Assembly: GCA_020634895.1 (NCBI GenBank) | Contig: JACKAV010000007.1 | Location: forward strand, 124,001 to 188,000 | Reading direction: 5' to 3' | Source of the DNA: Anaerolineales bacterium | GTDB taxonomy: Bacteria; Chloroflexota; Anaerolineae; Anaerolineales; Villigracilaceae | Length of the DNA stretch: 64,000 nt | Part shown: piece by piece, positions 16,833 through 26,524 of the stretch | Numbering within the stretch: position 1 is the stretch's first letter | How the letters are laid out: every line of letters begins with the position of its first letter | Translations under genes and position numbers: made by a program | Notes under the pieces: generated by a model | Seen by the model: the letters and a program-made list of their open reading frames with translations, nothing else | What the model was told of the DNA's origin: nothing | Databases searched by the model: none

Positions 16833-17840
16833 TCAACTCTCCGATGTTTCAGTTTGTTCTCTGTTTCGTAAATTCAACAATTGCTTGTAAACGCCCGAAA
16901 GGGACTGTCCCTCGCGGATGAGACCAATGCTGCCAACCACGCCGCTGTTGAGGTAATTATACAAACGCGCCGTGATCGCCACTGCCAATGAAGTGGATTG
17001 GTCCTTGGTGAAGAGGAATAACGCCGCACTGACTGCGCCTTCGAAAGTTCCCACGCCGCCGGGCAGGGCAGGGATCGCTCCGCCAAAAGCCGCGGCGCCG
17101 AGCAGGAACGGCATCCACGTCAACTGCGCCTGCGGGAAGAATGCCAGCGTCATGAAGTAATATGCCGCGATCGCCACCAGCCAGTTGAGCGTCATCCAAA
17201 AAAGGAAGCGCATGAAGAGCCAGCCGTCAGTGAGGACAGCAAGCCCGGTCAGGAATGATTCGAGGAAACTTCCGCCAAATTTTTGCACGGCTTCCCAGCG
17301 CGCACTGAGCTTGTGAAAGACATCCAATGCCCATTGACGGTTGCGTGCTAGTACGTACATCATCACCAGCCCGACGATCATCACGCCGCCGATGATGTAG
17401 CCGATGCGTGCCGAACCCTGCGTATCGGTCACATAGGTCAAACCGATCAGCAAAAGCGCCGCCGAAAAGACCAGGTCTGTGACACGCTCGATGACGATGG
17501 TCGGAAGGATCTCGCTGAACGTCAAATCCGATTTGCGGCTGAGCAAAAAGGCGCGTCCCAACTCGCCGAGGCGAAACGGCAGGATCGCATTAAGCAGGTA
17601 TCCCTCACCGGCGGCAAATAGAACCTCTTTATATCTCGGTTTGTCGCGCATCAAAGTCTGCCAGACCTTGGCGCGGACGAAGAGCCATATAAACGAGAGG
17701 ACAGCCGACCCGGCAAGAATGCGATAATTTGCGTTCTTGATGGCTTCCCACATGGTCTTGAAGTCGACAAAATAAAGAAGAGCCGCGATCAAGACAATGC
17801 TGATGATCGCACCGGGGAGAATTTTTTTTAAATCTTTCAT
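16833..17840 (-). CDS. Lysylphosphatidylglycerol-synthase-TM / YbhN family membrane protein
   Basis: 335 residues with about eight membrane helices, matching the LPG synthase transmembrane (UPF0104/YbhN) domain: an early FAAGEGYLLNAILPFRLGELGRA motif and a late ALPGGVGTFEGAVSAALF motif are typical. Such domains move or transfer charged lipids; here there is no soluble aminoacyl-transferase domain, so a flippase-like or accessory role is more likely than full lysyl-PG synthesis. Six bases separate its stop from the epimerase start, so they are one transcript. Confidence 0.85.
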   Translation of the reverse strand: MKDLKKILPGAIISIVLIAALLYFVDFKTMWEAIKNANYRILAGSAVLSFIWLFVRAKVWQTLMRDKPRYKEVLFAAGEGYLLNAILPFRLGELGRAFLLSRKSDLTFSEILPTIVIERVTDLVFSAALLLIGLTYVTDTQGSARIGYIIGGVMIVGLVMMYVLARNRQWALDVFHKLSARWEAVQKFGGSFLESFLTGLAVLTDGWLFMRFLFWMTLNWLVAIAAYYFMTLAFFPQAQLTWMPFLLGAAAFGGAIPALPGGVGTFEGAVSAALFLFTKDQSTSLAVAITARLYNYLNSGVVGSIGLIREGQSLSGVYKQLLNLRNREQTETSES

Positions 17841-17844
17841 GAAT

Positions 17845-17908
17845 TTTCACCACTGAGTACACAGAGTGCACGGAGACTCTGTTATTTCTCCGTGTTCTCT
17901 GTGGTAAG
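17845..17908. repeat. Intergenic palindromic repeat (CACAGAG / CTCTGTG type)
   Basis: An imperfect inverted repeat of about 60 bp whose left arm carries ACCACTGAG, ACACAGAG and CACGGAGA words and whose right arm carries the complements (TCTCCGTG, CTCTGTGGT). It fills the gap between lepA and the YbhN-like gene. A partial relative of it occurs at about 19858-19876. Confidence 0.65.
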
Positions 17909-17911
17909 GAT

Positions 17912-19711
17912 CTATTCGTCTTCCAGTTTTAGGACTGCCATGAAGGCATCCTGTGGGATTTCGACATTGCCCACCATTTTCAAACGCTTCTTGCCGCGTT
18001 TCTGCTTTTCAAGCAATTTCTTTTTGCGGGAAATATCGCCGCCATAACATTTCGCGAGCACATCCTTGCGCGTGGCTTTGACATTGGCGCGGCTGATGAT
18101 CCTTCCGCCCGAAGCGGCTTGGATGGCAACATCATATAACTGGCGCGGAATCAAGTCCTTGAGCTTGGTGATGAGGCGTTGACCTTTGTGGTACGCATCC
18201 TTCTCATGGACGATGGCTGCCAGCGCGTCGACCGGGTCACCGTTGACGAGGATCTCCAGCTTCTGTAAATTGTCCGCGCGGTATTCGAGGAATTGATAAT
18301 CGAGCGAGGCGTAACCCTTGGTGCGCGACTTGAGATGATCGAAGAAATCCACGATGATCTCGGAAAGCGGAATCTCAAAATCGAGCTGCACCCGATGCGG
18401 AGCGGGATGTTCCTGCTGTTTGAAAATGCCGCGCCGCTTGGTGACCAGGTCCATGATGGGACCGTAATAATCGGTGGGCGTGATGATCTCGATGTTCATC
18501 CACGGCTCGCGCACCTCGACGATCTTGCTTGGGTCGGGCAATTCTGCAGGCGAATCCACGCTGACGACTTCGTTCGTGCTGGTAAGCACTTCGTATTCCA
18601 CAGACGGGGCGGTGAAGAGAACATCGAGCAGATACTCGCGCTCGATGCGTTCCTGAATGATCTCCATGTGGAACAAGCCGAGGAAGCCCGCGCGGAAGCC
18701 AAATCCCAACGCCTGTGATGTTTCAGGCTGGTAGGTCAATGATGCGTCGTTGAGTTGCAGCTTTTCCAGTGCGTCGCGGAGTTCGGTGTAGTCGTCCGCT
18801 TCGACGGGGTAGATGCCCGCGAAGACCATCGGCTTGGGGAGAAAGTATCCGGGTAGTGGATCTTTCGCCGGAGCAGAGGCAAGCGTCATCGTGTCACCGA
18901 CGCGGCACTCATGGACGGTTTTGAATCCTGTCGCCACGTATCCAACTTCACCGGAGCCGATGCTGTCCACGGGTTTCATCCCCGGCGAGAAAATGCCGAT
19001 CTCTACCGGACGTAAGTCTGTGTCGGTGGAGAACATGCGCAAGGTGTCGTTCGATTTGATGCGACCCTCGAAGACGCGGATGTAGGCAACCACGCCTTTG
19101 TAGGAGTCGTAATGTGCGTCAAAGACGAGCGCGCGCAACGGTTGATCGTCTGCGTCTTTGGGCGGGGAAATGCGTTGGACGATCGCTTCGAGAATCTGCT
19201 CCACGTTCAAGCCGTCTTTTGCTGAGACGCGCAGAACCGTCTCCGGGTCGACCCCGAGCAGGCTGCCGACATCCTCAGCCACCTCGTCGGGACGAGCCGA
19301 AGGGAGGTCGATCTTATTGATAACAGGGATGATCTCGAGGTCCGCATCGAGCGCCTGATAAAGGTTGGCGAGCGTCTGCGCTTCGATACCTTGGGTCGCA
19401 TCCACCACGAGGAGGGCGCCTTCGCAGGCTTTCAACGCGCGGCTAACCTCATAGCCGAAGTCCACATGCCCCGGAGTGTCGATGAGGTTGAGTTCGTATT
19501 TCTGGTTGTCTTTCGCTGTGTAGAACATGCGCACAGCCGACGCCTTGATGGTGACGCCTTTTTCGCGTTCAAGGTCCATCGAGTCGAGCGCCTGTTCGGT
19601 CATGTCACGGTCGGCAACGGTGCCTGTCAATTGAAGCAGGCGGTCTGCCAGCGTGGATTTGCCGTGATCTACATGCGCAATAATGCAAAAGTTTCGGATA
19701 TGGTCGGTCAT
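17912..19711 (-). CDS. lepA: Elongation factor 4 (back-translocating GTPase LepA)
   Basis: 599 residues, the usual LepA length. G1 loop AHVDHGKS near residues 12-19, G3 DTPGHVDFGYEVSRAL, G4 NKIDLP, then EF-G-like domains and the LepA-specific C-terminal domain ending VGNVEIPQDAFMAVLKLED. LepA binds ribosomes on the cytoplasmic side and helps assembly or rescue of stalled complexes. It is the most upstream gene of the minus-strand run, with its start at 19711 facing the plus-strand genes; a divergent promoter region lies in 19712-19973. Confidence 0.97.
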   Translation of the reverse strand: MTDHIRNFCIIAHVDHGKSTLADRLLQLTGTVADRDMTEQALDSMDLEREKGVTIKASAVRMFYTAKDNQKYELNLIDTPGHVDFGYEVSRALKACEGALLVVDATQGIEAQTLANLYQALDADLEIIPVINKIDLPSARPDEVAEDVGSLLGVDPETVLRVSAKDGLNVEQILEAIVQRISPPKDADDQPLRALVFDAHYDSYKGVVAYIRVFEGRIKSNDTLRMFSTDTDLRPVEIGIFSPGMKPVDSIGSGEVGYVATGFKTVHECRVGDTMTLASAPAKDPLPGYFLPKPMVFAGIYPVEADDYTELRDALEKLQLNDASLTYQPETSQALGFGFRAGFLGLFHMEIIQERIEREYLLDVLFTAPSVEYEVLTSTNEVVSVDSPAELPDPSKIVEVREPWMNIEIITPTDYYGPIMDLVTKRRGIFKQQEHPAPHRVQLDFEIPLSEIIVDFFDHLKSRTKGYASLDYQFLEYRADNLQKLEILVNGDPVDALAAIVHEKDAYHKGQRLITKLKDLIPRQLYDVAIQAASGGRIISRANVKATRKDVLAKCYGGDISRKKKLLEKQKRGKKRLKMVGNVEIPQDAFMAVLKLEDE

Positions 19712-19973
19712 ACTCTTTCAATAATATCTTAATCAAGGTCTTTGCAGGGGATTTGCCGTGCAAGCGGAACGAAGTATACCCGATTATAAGGATGGAAAAT
19801 CGCGCGCATTCCGGCGTTTAGAAGTGTCTGTATTCGGAAATAATCTAGTGGATATTTACCACAGAGCACAGAGATTTATCTTATATTCTATGATGGACAC
19901 TCCCGGCGTTTTCGATTATTGCAATTTGCCCCGGAAGGGATACAATCCAGCTTATTTAAACGAAAGAGAATAA
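19712..19973. other. Divergent intergenic region between lepA and a membrane protein
   Basis: 262 bases without a credible gene. It should hold the promoters of lepA (minus) and of the gene at 19974 (plus). At 19858-19876 there is a partial copy (ACCACAGAGCACAGAG) of the palindromic repeat seen complete at 17845-17908. No clear -35/-10 pair was recognised. Confidence 0.5.
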
Positions 19974-20681
19974 ATGAACAAGCAGACTTCCAAAACACAT
20001 ATTTACATGGCGCTGTATATCTTCGGCGCCTTTCTCGGTTTGTTGCTCATCTTTTTATCGACCTGGGCAGACCTGGAATCCTCTTTTTACGGTTTCGACC
20101 GCACTGGCGGCAGTCCCTTTACCACCCTGCGCTGCCCTGTGATCATGACGCCAACCGAGACCAGTTCCTTTTCGGTCAGAGTGACCAACACCGCCGATAG
20201 AAGGATCGCACCATCACTCATCGCCGACATCAGCACCCCGCTTGTGATGAATGCTTCGACAGAAAATCTCACGCTCGAACCCGGCGAGTCCAGACGGGTG
20301 AGCTGGGCGGTCGGACCTGAGAATATCGACTTGAAGCGCTTCATCTTCGCCCGGGCCTGGCTGCACGCTGCCTACCCTTTACCAGACCGGGAGAGTACCT
20401 GCGGTATATACATCCTCTTCCTCCCCGGGAAAGGGATCTATTACACATGGGGCGCCGTTTTGCTAAGCATCTTTGGAATGGGCTATGGTCTTTATATGAT
20501 GCGGCGTGAGGAAAACCCTGAAAAGGATAATGATGTCATCTCCCGCCTGACCTTGTTGGCAGCCATCGTCCTGATCGGATTTGTCTTCGTCTATACAGGT
20601 TTCTGGCTTGGCGGCATCCTGATCCTTGTCCTTGCCTTCCTGTTGGTCGTCATTTCCATCGGCTACTCCTTCAAACAATAG
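19974..20681 (+). CDS. Uncharacterised four-helix membrane protein with an extracytoplasmic domain
   Basis: 235 residues, not recognised as a named family. A membrane helix at about 13-30, an extracytoplasmic beta-rich domain at about 35-140 with a CP...TP region and immunoglobulin-like strand pattern (SSFSVRVTNTADRRIAPSL, LEPGESRRVSWAV), then three helices at about 145-235. The pattern of a CARDB-like beta-sandwich on a membrane anchor is inference. GAAAGAGA precedes the ATG. It lies 46 bases before the SPFH gene in the same direction. Confidence 0.7.
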   Translation: MNKQTSKTHIYMALYIFGAFLGLLLIFLSTWADLESSFYGFDRTGGSPFTTLRCPVIMTPTETSSFSVRVTNTADRRIAPSLIADISTPLVMNASTENLTLEPGESRRVSWAVGPENIDLKRFIFARAWLHAAYPLPDRESTCGIYILFLPGKGIYYTWGAVLLSIFGMGYGLYMMRREENPEKDNDVISRLTLLAAIVLIGFVFVYTGFWLGGILILVLAFLLVVISIGYSFKQ

Positions 20682-20727
20682 CAACCCTGCCTTCGCTAAA
20701 GCGTATATCACTGGCGAAGGAGAAAAA

Positions 20728-22716
20728 ATGAATACTTTCTTGGCGTTGGTTCTAGGGGTGGCTGCCCTTGTGGGATTGGTGCTTTTGTCGGGAATCCGTT
20801 TTATCCCGAACAACCGGGTCGGCGTTGTGGAAAAGCGTTTTGGCTTTCGTACGTTGAAATCCGGTTTGATCGCATTGAATGGTGAGACAGGCTTCCAGCC
20901 GCAGATTCTGCGCGGTGGTTTGCATTATCTGATGCCGATCCAGTACGCGGTGCATATAGCCCCGTTGGTGACAATTACGCAGGGCAAGATCGGGTACGTT
21001 TTCGCACGCGACGGCGCCCCGCTCGAGCCTGCACAGGTGCTGGCTTCGAATGTGACAGCAAACGATTTTCAGGATGTGACCGCCTTTTTAAAGAACAGCG
21101 GACAAAAAGGTCCGCAGCGGCTCATTCTGCGTGAAGGTACGTACGCTTTTAACTTGATGCAGTTCGTTGTCATTACCGAGGAGCGCGTCTATTCACTGCC
21201 GTTAAGCCGTGACGATAGCGCTGTCATCGTCCGTATGGCGGAGGTTATTAAAGAACGCGACGGTTTCCGCCCGGTCATCATCAAAGATAACGAAGACACG
21301 ATCGGTATTGTCACCGTGCATGACGGTTCATCCCTGCCGCAGGGCGAGATCATCGCCCCGGTAGTGGGAGACGACCCCGAAAATGCGGATGTCTATCACA
21401 ACAAGTTCCAGGACGCAGACCACTTCCTGCTTGCAGGCGGTATGCGCGGACGTCAGCTTCAGGTATTGGTGGAAGGTACGTATTACATCAACCGATTGTT
21501 TGCCACGGTTGAGATGATCCAAAAGACAGTTATCGATGTCGGTAATGTCGGTGTAGTCGTCTCGTATACGGGCGAACAGGGCGAAGACCTGTCCGGCAGT
21601 GAATACCATCACGGCGAACTTGTCACACGCGGTCAACGCGGTGTTTGGAACGAAGCCTTATTACCCGGTAAATATCCGTTCAACACGTATGCAGGCAAGG
21701 TCATCCCCATACCGACAACCAACTTTATTTTGAAGTGGATCAAGAACGAGGTCGGCGCGTATAACTTTGATGAGAATCTGTCCGAGGTTTCGCTTATTAC
21801 CAAGGACGCGTTCGAGCCGTCGCTGCCGCTTTCGGTGGTGGTGCATATCGACTACAAAAAAGCGCCGCTTGTCATCCAACGATTTGGCGACATCAAGCGC
21901 CTCGTCGAACAGACGCTCGACCCGATGGTTGCGGCGTACTTCAAGAACGTTGCCCAGACCCGCACGTTGATCCAACTTTTGCAGGAACGCAGTGCGATCC
22001 AGCAGCAATCCAGTTTGGAGATGAAGGAAAAGTTCGCTCATTACAACCTCGAGCTTGAGGAAGTGTTGATCGGTACCCCGTCCTCGCCGACGGGCGACAA
22101 GCAGATCGAAACGATCCTGACGCAGTTACGTCAGCGTCAGGTTGCGGAGGAGCAGGTCGAAACCTACTCGCAGCAGGAAAAAGCTGCGGTGAAGGAACGC
22201 GAACTCCGTGAAGCCGAATCGCGTGCCGCCATGCAGGGCAGAATGACCGAGGCAGAGTTAAGCATCAGCATTCAGTCGAACCAGGGCAAGGCGGAGTATG
22301 AGCGTTCCATCCAGCAGGCGCAGCAGATCAGGGCGCTGGCTGAGGCTGAGGCGGAGAAGGTCGCTCGTGTGGGTATCGCCCAGGCGCTTGCCACCGAAGA
22401 ACAGGTACGTGCATACGGCGGTCCGCAGTTCCAGGTGACGCAGCAGGTGCTAAACCGCTTTGCAGAAGCCATTCAACAATCGGGCGTGGACGTGGTTCCG
22501 CGCGTGGTTGTGGGCGGCGGCAGCGAGAACGGCAGTCAATCCAGCAATATCATGGAAGGTCTTCTGACCATGCTGCTTTCTGATCGGTTCGGTGCGCTGG
22601 CAACCGAGACCGCCCAACCGCAACGCTCGCCGGAGGTGGAAGCCATGCGGGAGAAGATCCTGAAAGATATGCAGAAAAAGGATAGCGGCAAGGGTGATCA
22701 ACCCAAAAAGGCTTAA
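20728..22716 (+). CDS. SPFH/band-7 (flotillin-like) membrane-associated protein
   Basis: 662 residues from the ATG at 20728, preferred because GAAGGAG precedes it; the open frame extends further upstream across the previous stop and is not needed. One N-terminal membrane helix, then RFIPNNRVGVVEKRFG, which is typical of SPFH proteins, with SPFH-type beta/alpha domain to about 440. From about 445 to 600 there is a long Glu/Gln/Ala/Arg-rich coiled coil, then a low-complexity tail. Such proteins oligomerise and organise membrane microdomains. A terminator follows at 22734. Confidence 0.83.
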   Translation: MNTFLALVLGVAALVGLVLLSGIRFIPNNRVGVVEKRFGFRTLKSGLIALNGETGFQPQILRGGLHYLMPIQYAVHIAPLVTITQGKIGYVFARDGAPLEPAQVLASNVTANDFQDVTAFLKNSGQKGPQRLILREGTYAFNLMQFVVITEERVYSLPLSRDDSAVIVRMAEVIKERDGFRPVIIKDNEDTIGIVTVHDGSSLPQGEIIAPVVGDDPENADVYHNKFQDADHFLLAGGMRGRQLQVLVEGTYYINRLFATVEMIQKTVIDVGNVGVVVSYTGEQGEDLSGSEYHHGELVTRGQRGVWNEALLPGKYPFNTYAGKVIPIPTTNFILKWIKNEVGAYNFDENLSEVSLITKDAFEPSLPLSVVVHIDYKKAPLVIQRFGDIKRLVEQTLDPMVAAYFKNVAQTRTLIQLLQERSAIQQQSSLEMKEKFAHYNLELEEVLIGTPSSPTGDKQIETILTQLRQRQVAEEQVETYSQQEKAAVKERELREAESRAAMQGRMTEAELSISIQSNQGKAEYERSIQQAQQIRALAEAEAEKVARVGIAQALATEEQVRAYGGPQFQVTQQVLNRFAEAIQQSGVDVVPRVVVGGGSENGSQSSNIMEGLLTMLLSDRFGALATETAQPQRSPEVEAMREKILKDMQKKDSGKGDQPKKA

Positions 22717-22733
22717 CCTGTTTGAATAAAAGG

Positions 22734-22762
22734 AGGCTGTCTGTAAAAGGACAGCCTTTTTG
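22734..22762 (+). terminator. Intrinsic terminator after the SPFH gene
   Basis: An 8-bp stem (AGGCTGTC with GACAGCCT), 8-base loop and a run of five T directly after, 18 bases past the SPFH stop. Confidence 0.85.
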
Positions 22763-22880
22763 TTATCTTTGCATCCCACAAAACCGGTGACATTTATCCA
22801 TAACAGGTGGTGACTTCGTTTCTGTCCCCTAAAAATGGTGCATGGTAAGATAAGAAAAACTTTATCGTTAGGAGGCGCAT

Positions 22881-23777
22881 ATGCGCAAACTGATGTTGAT
22901 CTTTATGTTGGGAATGTTCTTTGCATTCCCCTTTTCTGTGTCTGCCCAGTCAGACACAACGCTGTCTTTCGTGACCGTTCAACTGTGGCCCGAATACGAT
23001 GACCCCAGCATGTTGGTGATCGTCGATTTCCAAACCGCCGCCAACACCACCCTGCCGGTTACGTTGGACTTTCGCATCCCGGCTGAGGCGAGCCTGGTCG
23101 CTGTCGCTTCTGACGCGGGAAACAGCCGCTTCATGGACCACCCGTATACGGGTCCGGTCGTGGACGGCGAGTATCAAACCTTCAGCATGGTCATCGAAGA
23201 GGATATTGCGTATCGGTTCGAGTATTATCAGCCCCTGACATTCAACGACAAGACGCGCATCTTTTCCTATTTATGGAATGACGGCTACGCGGTCAACGCT
23301 TTTCAGTATATGTTCCTGGAACCGTTGGATGTGACCTCTGTAACGTTAAATCCCAATTACGTTTCTCAGCAGAGTTCCAACGGACTCAATTATTATGAAG
23401 GTGCTCCCGTACAGCTTGCCGCAGGCGAACAATACGTGTTGACACTGCAATATGATAAGTCGACCGATACACTGGTCTCTCAATCTCAGAATGTTCAGAT
23501 CGCCGAACCGGTAAATGAAGATACTCCCGGGCGCGTCTCGCTGGCAAACAGCCTGCCTTATGTTATTGGCGCTTTGGGCGTTATCATGATCGTTGGCGGT
23601 TTGGCGTATTACTTCCAATGGGGACGTTCGTCCAAATCCAAGTCGCGCCGCAAACGTTCGCATGCCAGCGCCGAAGGCGAAGGGACGGGTGTGTACTGTC
23701 CGCAATGCGGTACACGCGCCAAAGGCGGCGACCGCTTCTGCCGTACCTGCGGAACACGCCTAAGACAGAATGAATAG
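22881..23777 (+). CDS. Secreted/membrane protein with a C-terminal cytoplasmic zinc ribbon
   Basis: 298 residues. A signal peptide at 1-22 (cleavage after VSAQ plausible), an extracytoplasmic beta-rich domain at about 25-205, one membrane helix at about 225-245, a basic linker (KSKSRRKR), and a zinc ribbon CPQC...CRTC at about 273-291 on the inner side. The family is not recognised. AGGAGG stands seven bases before the ATG. The zinc ribbon type is common in membrane sensors and accessory proteins. It precedes the two-component pair by 59 bases. Confidence 0.78.
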   Translation: MRKLMLIFMLGMFFAFPFSVSAQSDTTLSFVTVQLWPEYDDPSMLVIVDFQTAANTTLPVTLDFRIPAEASLVAVASDAGNSRFMDHPYTGPVVDGEYQTFSMVIEEDIAYRFEYYQPLTFNDKTRIFSYLWNDGYAVNAFQYMFLEPLDVTSVTLNPNYVSQQSSNGLNYYEGAPVQLAAGEQYVLTLQYDKSTDTLVSQSQNVQIAEPVNEDTPGRVSLANSLPYVIGALGVIMIVGGLAYYFQWGRSSKSKSRRKRSHASAEGEGTGVYCPQCGTRAKGGDRFCRTCGTRLRQNE

Positions 23778-23836
23778 GATATAACCACCCGGGACCCTGA
23801 AGGCGGTATTCTGCTTTTGGGGTCTCCTTAAAAAAC

Positions 23837-25294
23837 ATGGATACACCTTTCGTCCTCATCTACTTCTTTTACGGACTCGCGTTCTTTAGCATGGGTCTGC
23901 TGGTGGCTATGGAAGGTGGACGTTCCACGGATGCGCGCCTGCGTATGGCGCTTCGACCGCTGGCTGGGTTTGGTCTGGTCCACGCCGCGCACGAATGGCT
24001 GGAAATGTTCCAGGAAATGGGGCATTTCAACGAATTCTGGTCGGGCATCTATCCCCTCTTTGCACTTACCATCCTTGCTTTTTCATTCTTATCCCTTGCC
24101 GCGTTTGGCTCCTATCTGGTTCTGGGGAGCGAATCGACCTGGCGGGTAAGCCTCATCATCCCATTGGGGCTCGAAGCGATCTGGGTCTATGGGCTGCTGA
24201 TATTTAAAAGCAAATATCCAGTGGAAGAGATCTACACCATAGCGGATGTATGGACTCGTTACTCCATCGCCATTCCAGCGGGATTGCTCGCCGCCGCAGG
24301 ACTGGTCGTCCAACAACGCGCATTCAGGCGGGCAGGGCTGGTCAGCTTCGGGCGTGACAGCCTTTGGGCGTCGGTCGCGTTCGTTTGGTACAGCCTCGTT
24401 GGTCAACTTTTCACAACACCCAGTTCTTTATCTCCTTCAACCTACCTCAACGCAGACCTGTTCCAAAGCATCTTTGGCTTTTCCATTCAATTACTTCGGG
24501 CAGTGACTGCCACATTTGCTTCACTTTTCGTCATTCGTTTTTTACGCGCCTTTCAGGTGGAAAGCGACAGCAAGATCGCAGAACTTCAGGCGGCACAGCT
24601 TCATGAATCGCAGCAGCGCGAATATCTGCGCGCCGAACTGTTCCGCCGCGTCGTTGGCGCACAGGAGGCGGAACGCCAGCGCATTGCCCGTGACCTGCAT
24701 GATGAAACCGGTCAATCCCTCACAGCCATTGGCATGGGCTTGCGCGGACTCGCCGACCAGCCCGACGCAAAAAAACGACAATCAACCCTGACGCAGCTCC
24801 AGTCGCTGACATCAGACTCCATCCGCGAGCTGCAGCGCATCATTTCGGACCTCAGGCCTGCGCACCTCGACGATCTGGGTCTTTCCGCCACTGTCAGGTG
24901 GTACGCTTCGCGGGTCCATGAACTGACTGCCATGCAGTTGCGCGTCGACTTCGAAGGCGATGAACCCATGCTCGACGATGCCGTTAAGATCACCATCTTC
25001 CGCATCGTGCAAGAGGCGATCAATAACGTCGTCAAACACGCAAAAGCGACCACGGTCAACGTCAAGATCCATTACCTCCAAAAGGATGTCCGCATTCATG
25101 TTTTTGACAACGGCGTTGGGTTCGAAATGAAGGACGTGCAAAGCCGCATTGGGCGTGTCTCATTGGGGCTGGCTGGCATGGAGGAACGCGCCGCACTTTT
25201 GGGCGGCGGCGTGACCATCTCGTCGCGCCCCGGCTACGGCACAGAAGTTGAAGCGGTCATTCCGTTGGAAATGAAGGGAGAAGAAAACACATGA
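23837..25294 (+). CDS. NarL-family sensor histidine kinase with multi-pass sensor region
   Basis: 485 residues. About seven to eight membrane helices in 1-235 form an integral-membrane sensor without a large external domain. HisKA_3 dimerisation/phosphoacceptor region has the signature ARDLHDETGQSL with histidine at about 288. HATPase_c follows, with NNVVKHAKA, DNGVGF and a final GYGTEVEAVIPL. It autophosphorylates on His and passes phosphate to the regulator encoded immediately downstream, whose start overlaps its stop (ATGA). The signal is unknown. Confidence 0.92.
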   Translation: MDTPFVLIYFFYGLAFFSMGLLVAMEGGRSTDARLRMALRPLAGFGLVHAAHEWLEMFQEMGHFNEFWSGIYPLFALTILAFSFLSLAAFGSYLVLGSESTWRVSLIIPLGLEAIWVYGLLIFKSKYPVEEIYTIADVWTRYSIAIPAGLLAAAGLVVQQRAFRRAGLVSFGRDSLWASVAFVWYSLVGQLFTTPSSLSPSTYLNADLFQSIFGFSIQLLRAVTATFASLFVIRFLRAFQVESDSKIAELQAAQLHESQQREYLRAELFRRVVGAQEAERQRIARDLHDETGQSLTAIGMGLRGLADQPDAKKRQSTLTQLQSLTSDSIRELQRIISDLRPAHLDDLGLSATVRWYASRVHELTAMQLRVDFEGDEPMLDDAVKITIFRIVQEAINNVVKHAKATTVNVKIHYLQKDVRIHVFDNGVGFEMKDVQSRIGRVSLGLAGMEERAALLGGGVTISSRPGYGTEVEAVIPLEMKGEENT

Positions 25295-25941
25295 CGATCC
25301 GTTTGCTATTGGTGGATGACCATGCTGTGGTGCGCACAGGTTTGAAGATGCTGCTTAACGGGCAGGAGGATGTTGAGATTGTCGGTGAAGCTGGCTCTGC
25401 TGCCGAGGCATTGCAGGAGACTGAGCGCGTCCAACCGACCGTGATCCTGATGGATATTGGTCTGCCCGACAAGACCGGCATCGAAGCCACGCGTGAGATC
25501 AAGGCGAAATTCCAGGATGTGAACATCGTGGCGTTGACGATTCACGAAGATGAGGAATATTTTTTCCAAATGTTGAATGCGGGGGCATCGGGCTATGTGC
25601 CGAAACGCGCCGCGCCCGAAGAGTTGATCACAGCCATCCGCGCGGCGGCGAACGGCGAAGTCTATCTATACCCTTCAATGGCAAAGCTGCTTGTGCGCGA
25701 TTATCTCAACACCGACCGCCCTGCTGGTGAAAAGATCGACCTCGATGGTCTCACTGATCGCGAGCACGAAGTCTTCACCATGCTGGCGGAAGGCGCAAGC
25801 AACAACGAAATTGCCGAGGCGCTTTTCATCAGCCCGAAGACCGTGGAGCGTCACCGTGAGAACATCATGCGTAAATTGAATCTCCACTCGCGGTCCGAGC
25901 TGGTGCGCTACGCCATCCGCAAGGGCATCATCAAAGCCTGA
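25291..25941 (+). CDS. NarL/FixJ-type response regulator
   Basis: 216 residues. Receiver domain 1-120 with acidic pocket (D9, D10), phosphoacceptor D55 in VILMDIGLPD, and the conserved T/K positions; LuxR-type helix-turn-helix at about 150-214 beginning LTDREHEVFTMLAEG with the recognition helix in ISPKTVERHRENIMRKL. It is a DNA-binding transcription regulator and the partner of the kinase at 23837 (four-base overlap of stop and start). Targets cannot be read from the window. A hairpin terminator follows at 25953. Confidence 0.95.
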   Translation: MTIRLLLVDDHAVVRTGLKMLLNGQEDVEIVGEAGSAAEALQETERVQPTVILMDIGLPDKTGIEATREIKAKFQDVNIVALTIHEDEEYFFQMLNAGASGYVPKRAAPEELITAIRAAANGEVYLYPSMAKLLVRDYLNTDRPAGEKIDLDGLTDREHEVFTMLAEGASNNEIAEALFISPKTVERHRENIMRKLNLHSRSELVRYAIRKGIIKA

Positions 25942-25952
25942 CCCTTAAATAA

Positions 25953-25982
25953 AAAATCCCTTCCGTAAAAGGAAGGGATTTT
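25953..25982. terminator. Bidirectional intrinsic terminator between convergent genes
   Basis: A 12-bp perfect stem (25953-25964 with 25971-25982), 6-base loop, bounded by A-run and T-run. It serves the response-regulator gene (plus) and the OsmC gene (minus). Confidence 0.88.
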
Positions 25983-25985
25983 GCT

Positions 25986-26399
25986 TTACGCTTCCACCGC
26001 TTCGACGACTTCAACGTCGTGCGTGATCTCGACCACGTCCTTCAATGTGACATAGACCGAGCAGTATTTTTCCTCGCTCAGCAGTATCGCTTTGCGAACC
26101 TTTTCAGGATCGAGATTTTTACCGACCGCCTGAAACGTGATGTGGATCTTTCTGAACTTCCAGGGCGGATCATCGTCCTGAGTCGCCTCGGCGCTGACGT
26201 TGAGCTGGTGCAGTTCCTGACGCTGTTTCTGCAGGATCTCGACCACATCGTGAGAAGAGCAGCCGATCAATGAAATGGGGAGCAGGTCCGAAGCGCCGAT
26301 CGCATTCTGCTGGCTGATGCGGATCTGAACATCGTTCTGATTGCTTGCACTGAATTTTGTTTCTGGATTCCAATTGAGGTGAACTGTTTTTGATGCCAT
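25986..26399 (-). CDS. OsmC/Ohr-family protein
   Basis: 137 residues from ATG at 26399; the open frame extends 14 codons further but that start lacks support. OsmC fold marks: a two-stranded N-terminus (VHLNWNPETKFSAS), the SDLLPISLIGCSSHDVVEIL helix with the cysteine expected for peroxidase activity, and a late EEKYCSVYVTLKD segment with a second cysteine. The two cysteines fit a thiol-dependent peroxide-reducing function. Substrate (organic peroxide or other) is not determined. Confidence 0.85.
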   Translation of the reverse strand: MASKTVHLNWNPETKFSASNQNDVQIRISQQNAIGASDLLPISLIGCSSHDVVEILQKQRQELHQLNVSAEATQDDDPPWKFRKIHITFQAVGKNLDPEKVRKAILLSEEKYCSVYVTLKDVVEITHDVEVVEAVEA

Positions 26400-26524
26400 T
26401 CCCGCAGTATAGCATGGACTCCCCGCGTGCCAACGTGACAAAAATTACGGATTTAGATGGTCAAATTTCCATAAAAATCGGGTCTGTGCGATAATCAAAG
26501 CATAATATTGAAACGGAGAAAATT

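Noticed and set aside
19758..19973. 71-codon plus-strand frame before the membrane-protein gene
   Set aside because: It includes a repeat copy, has no RBS and no conserved character.
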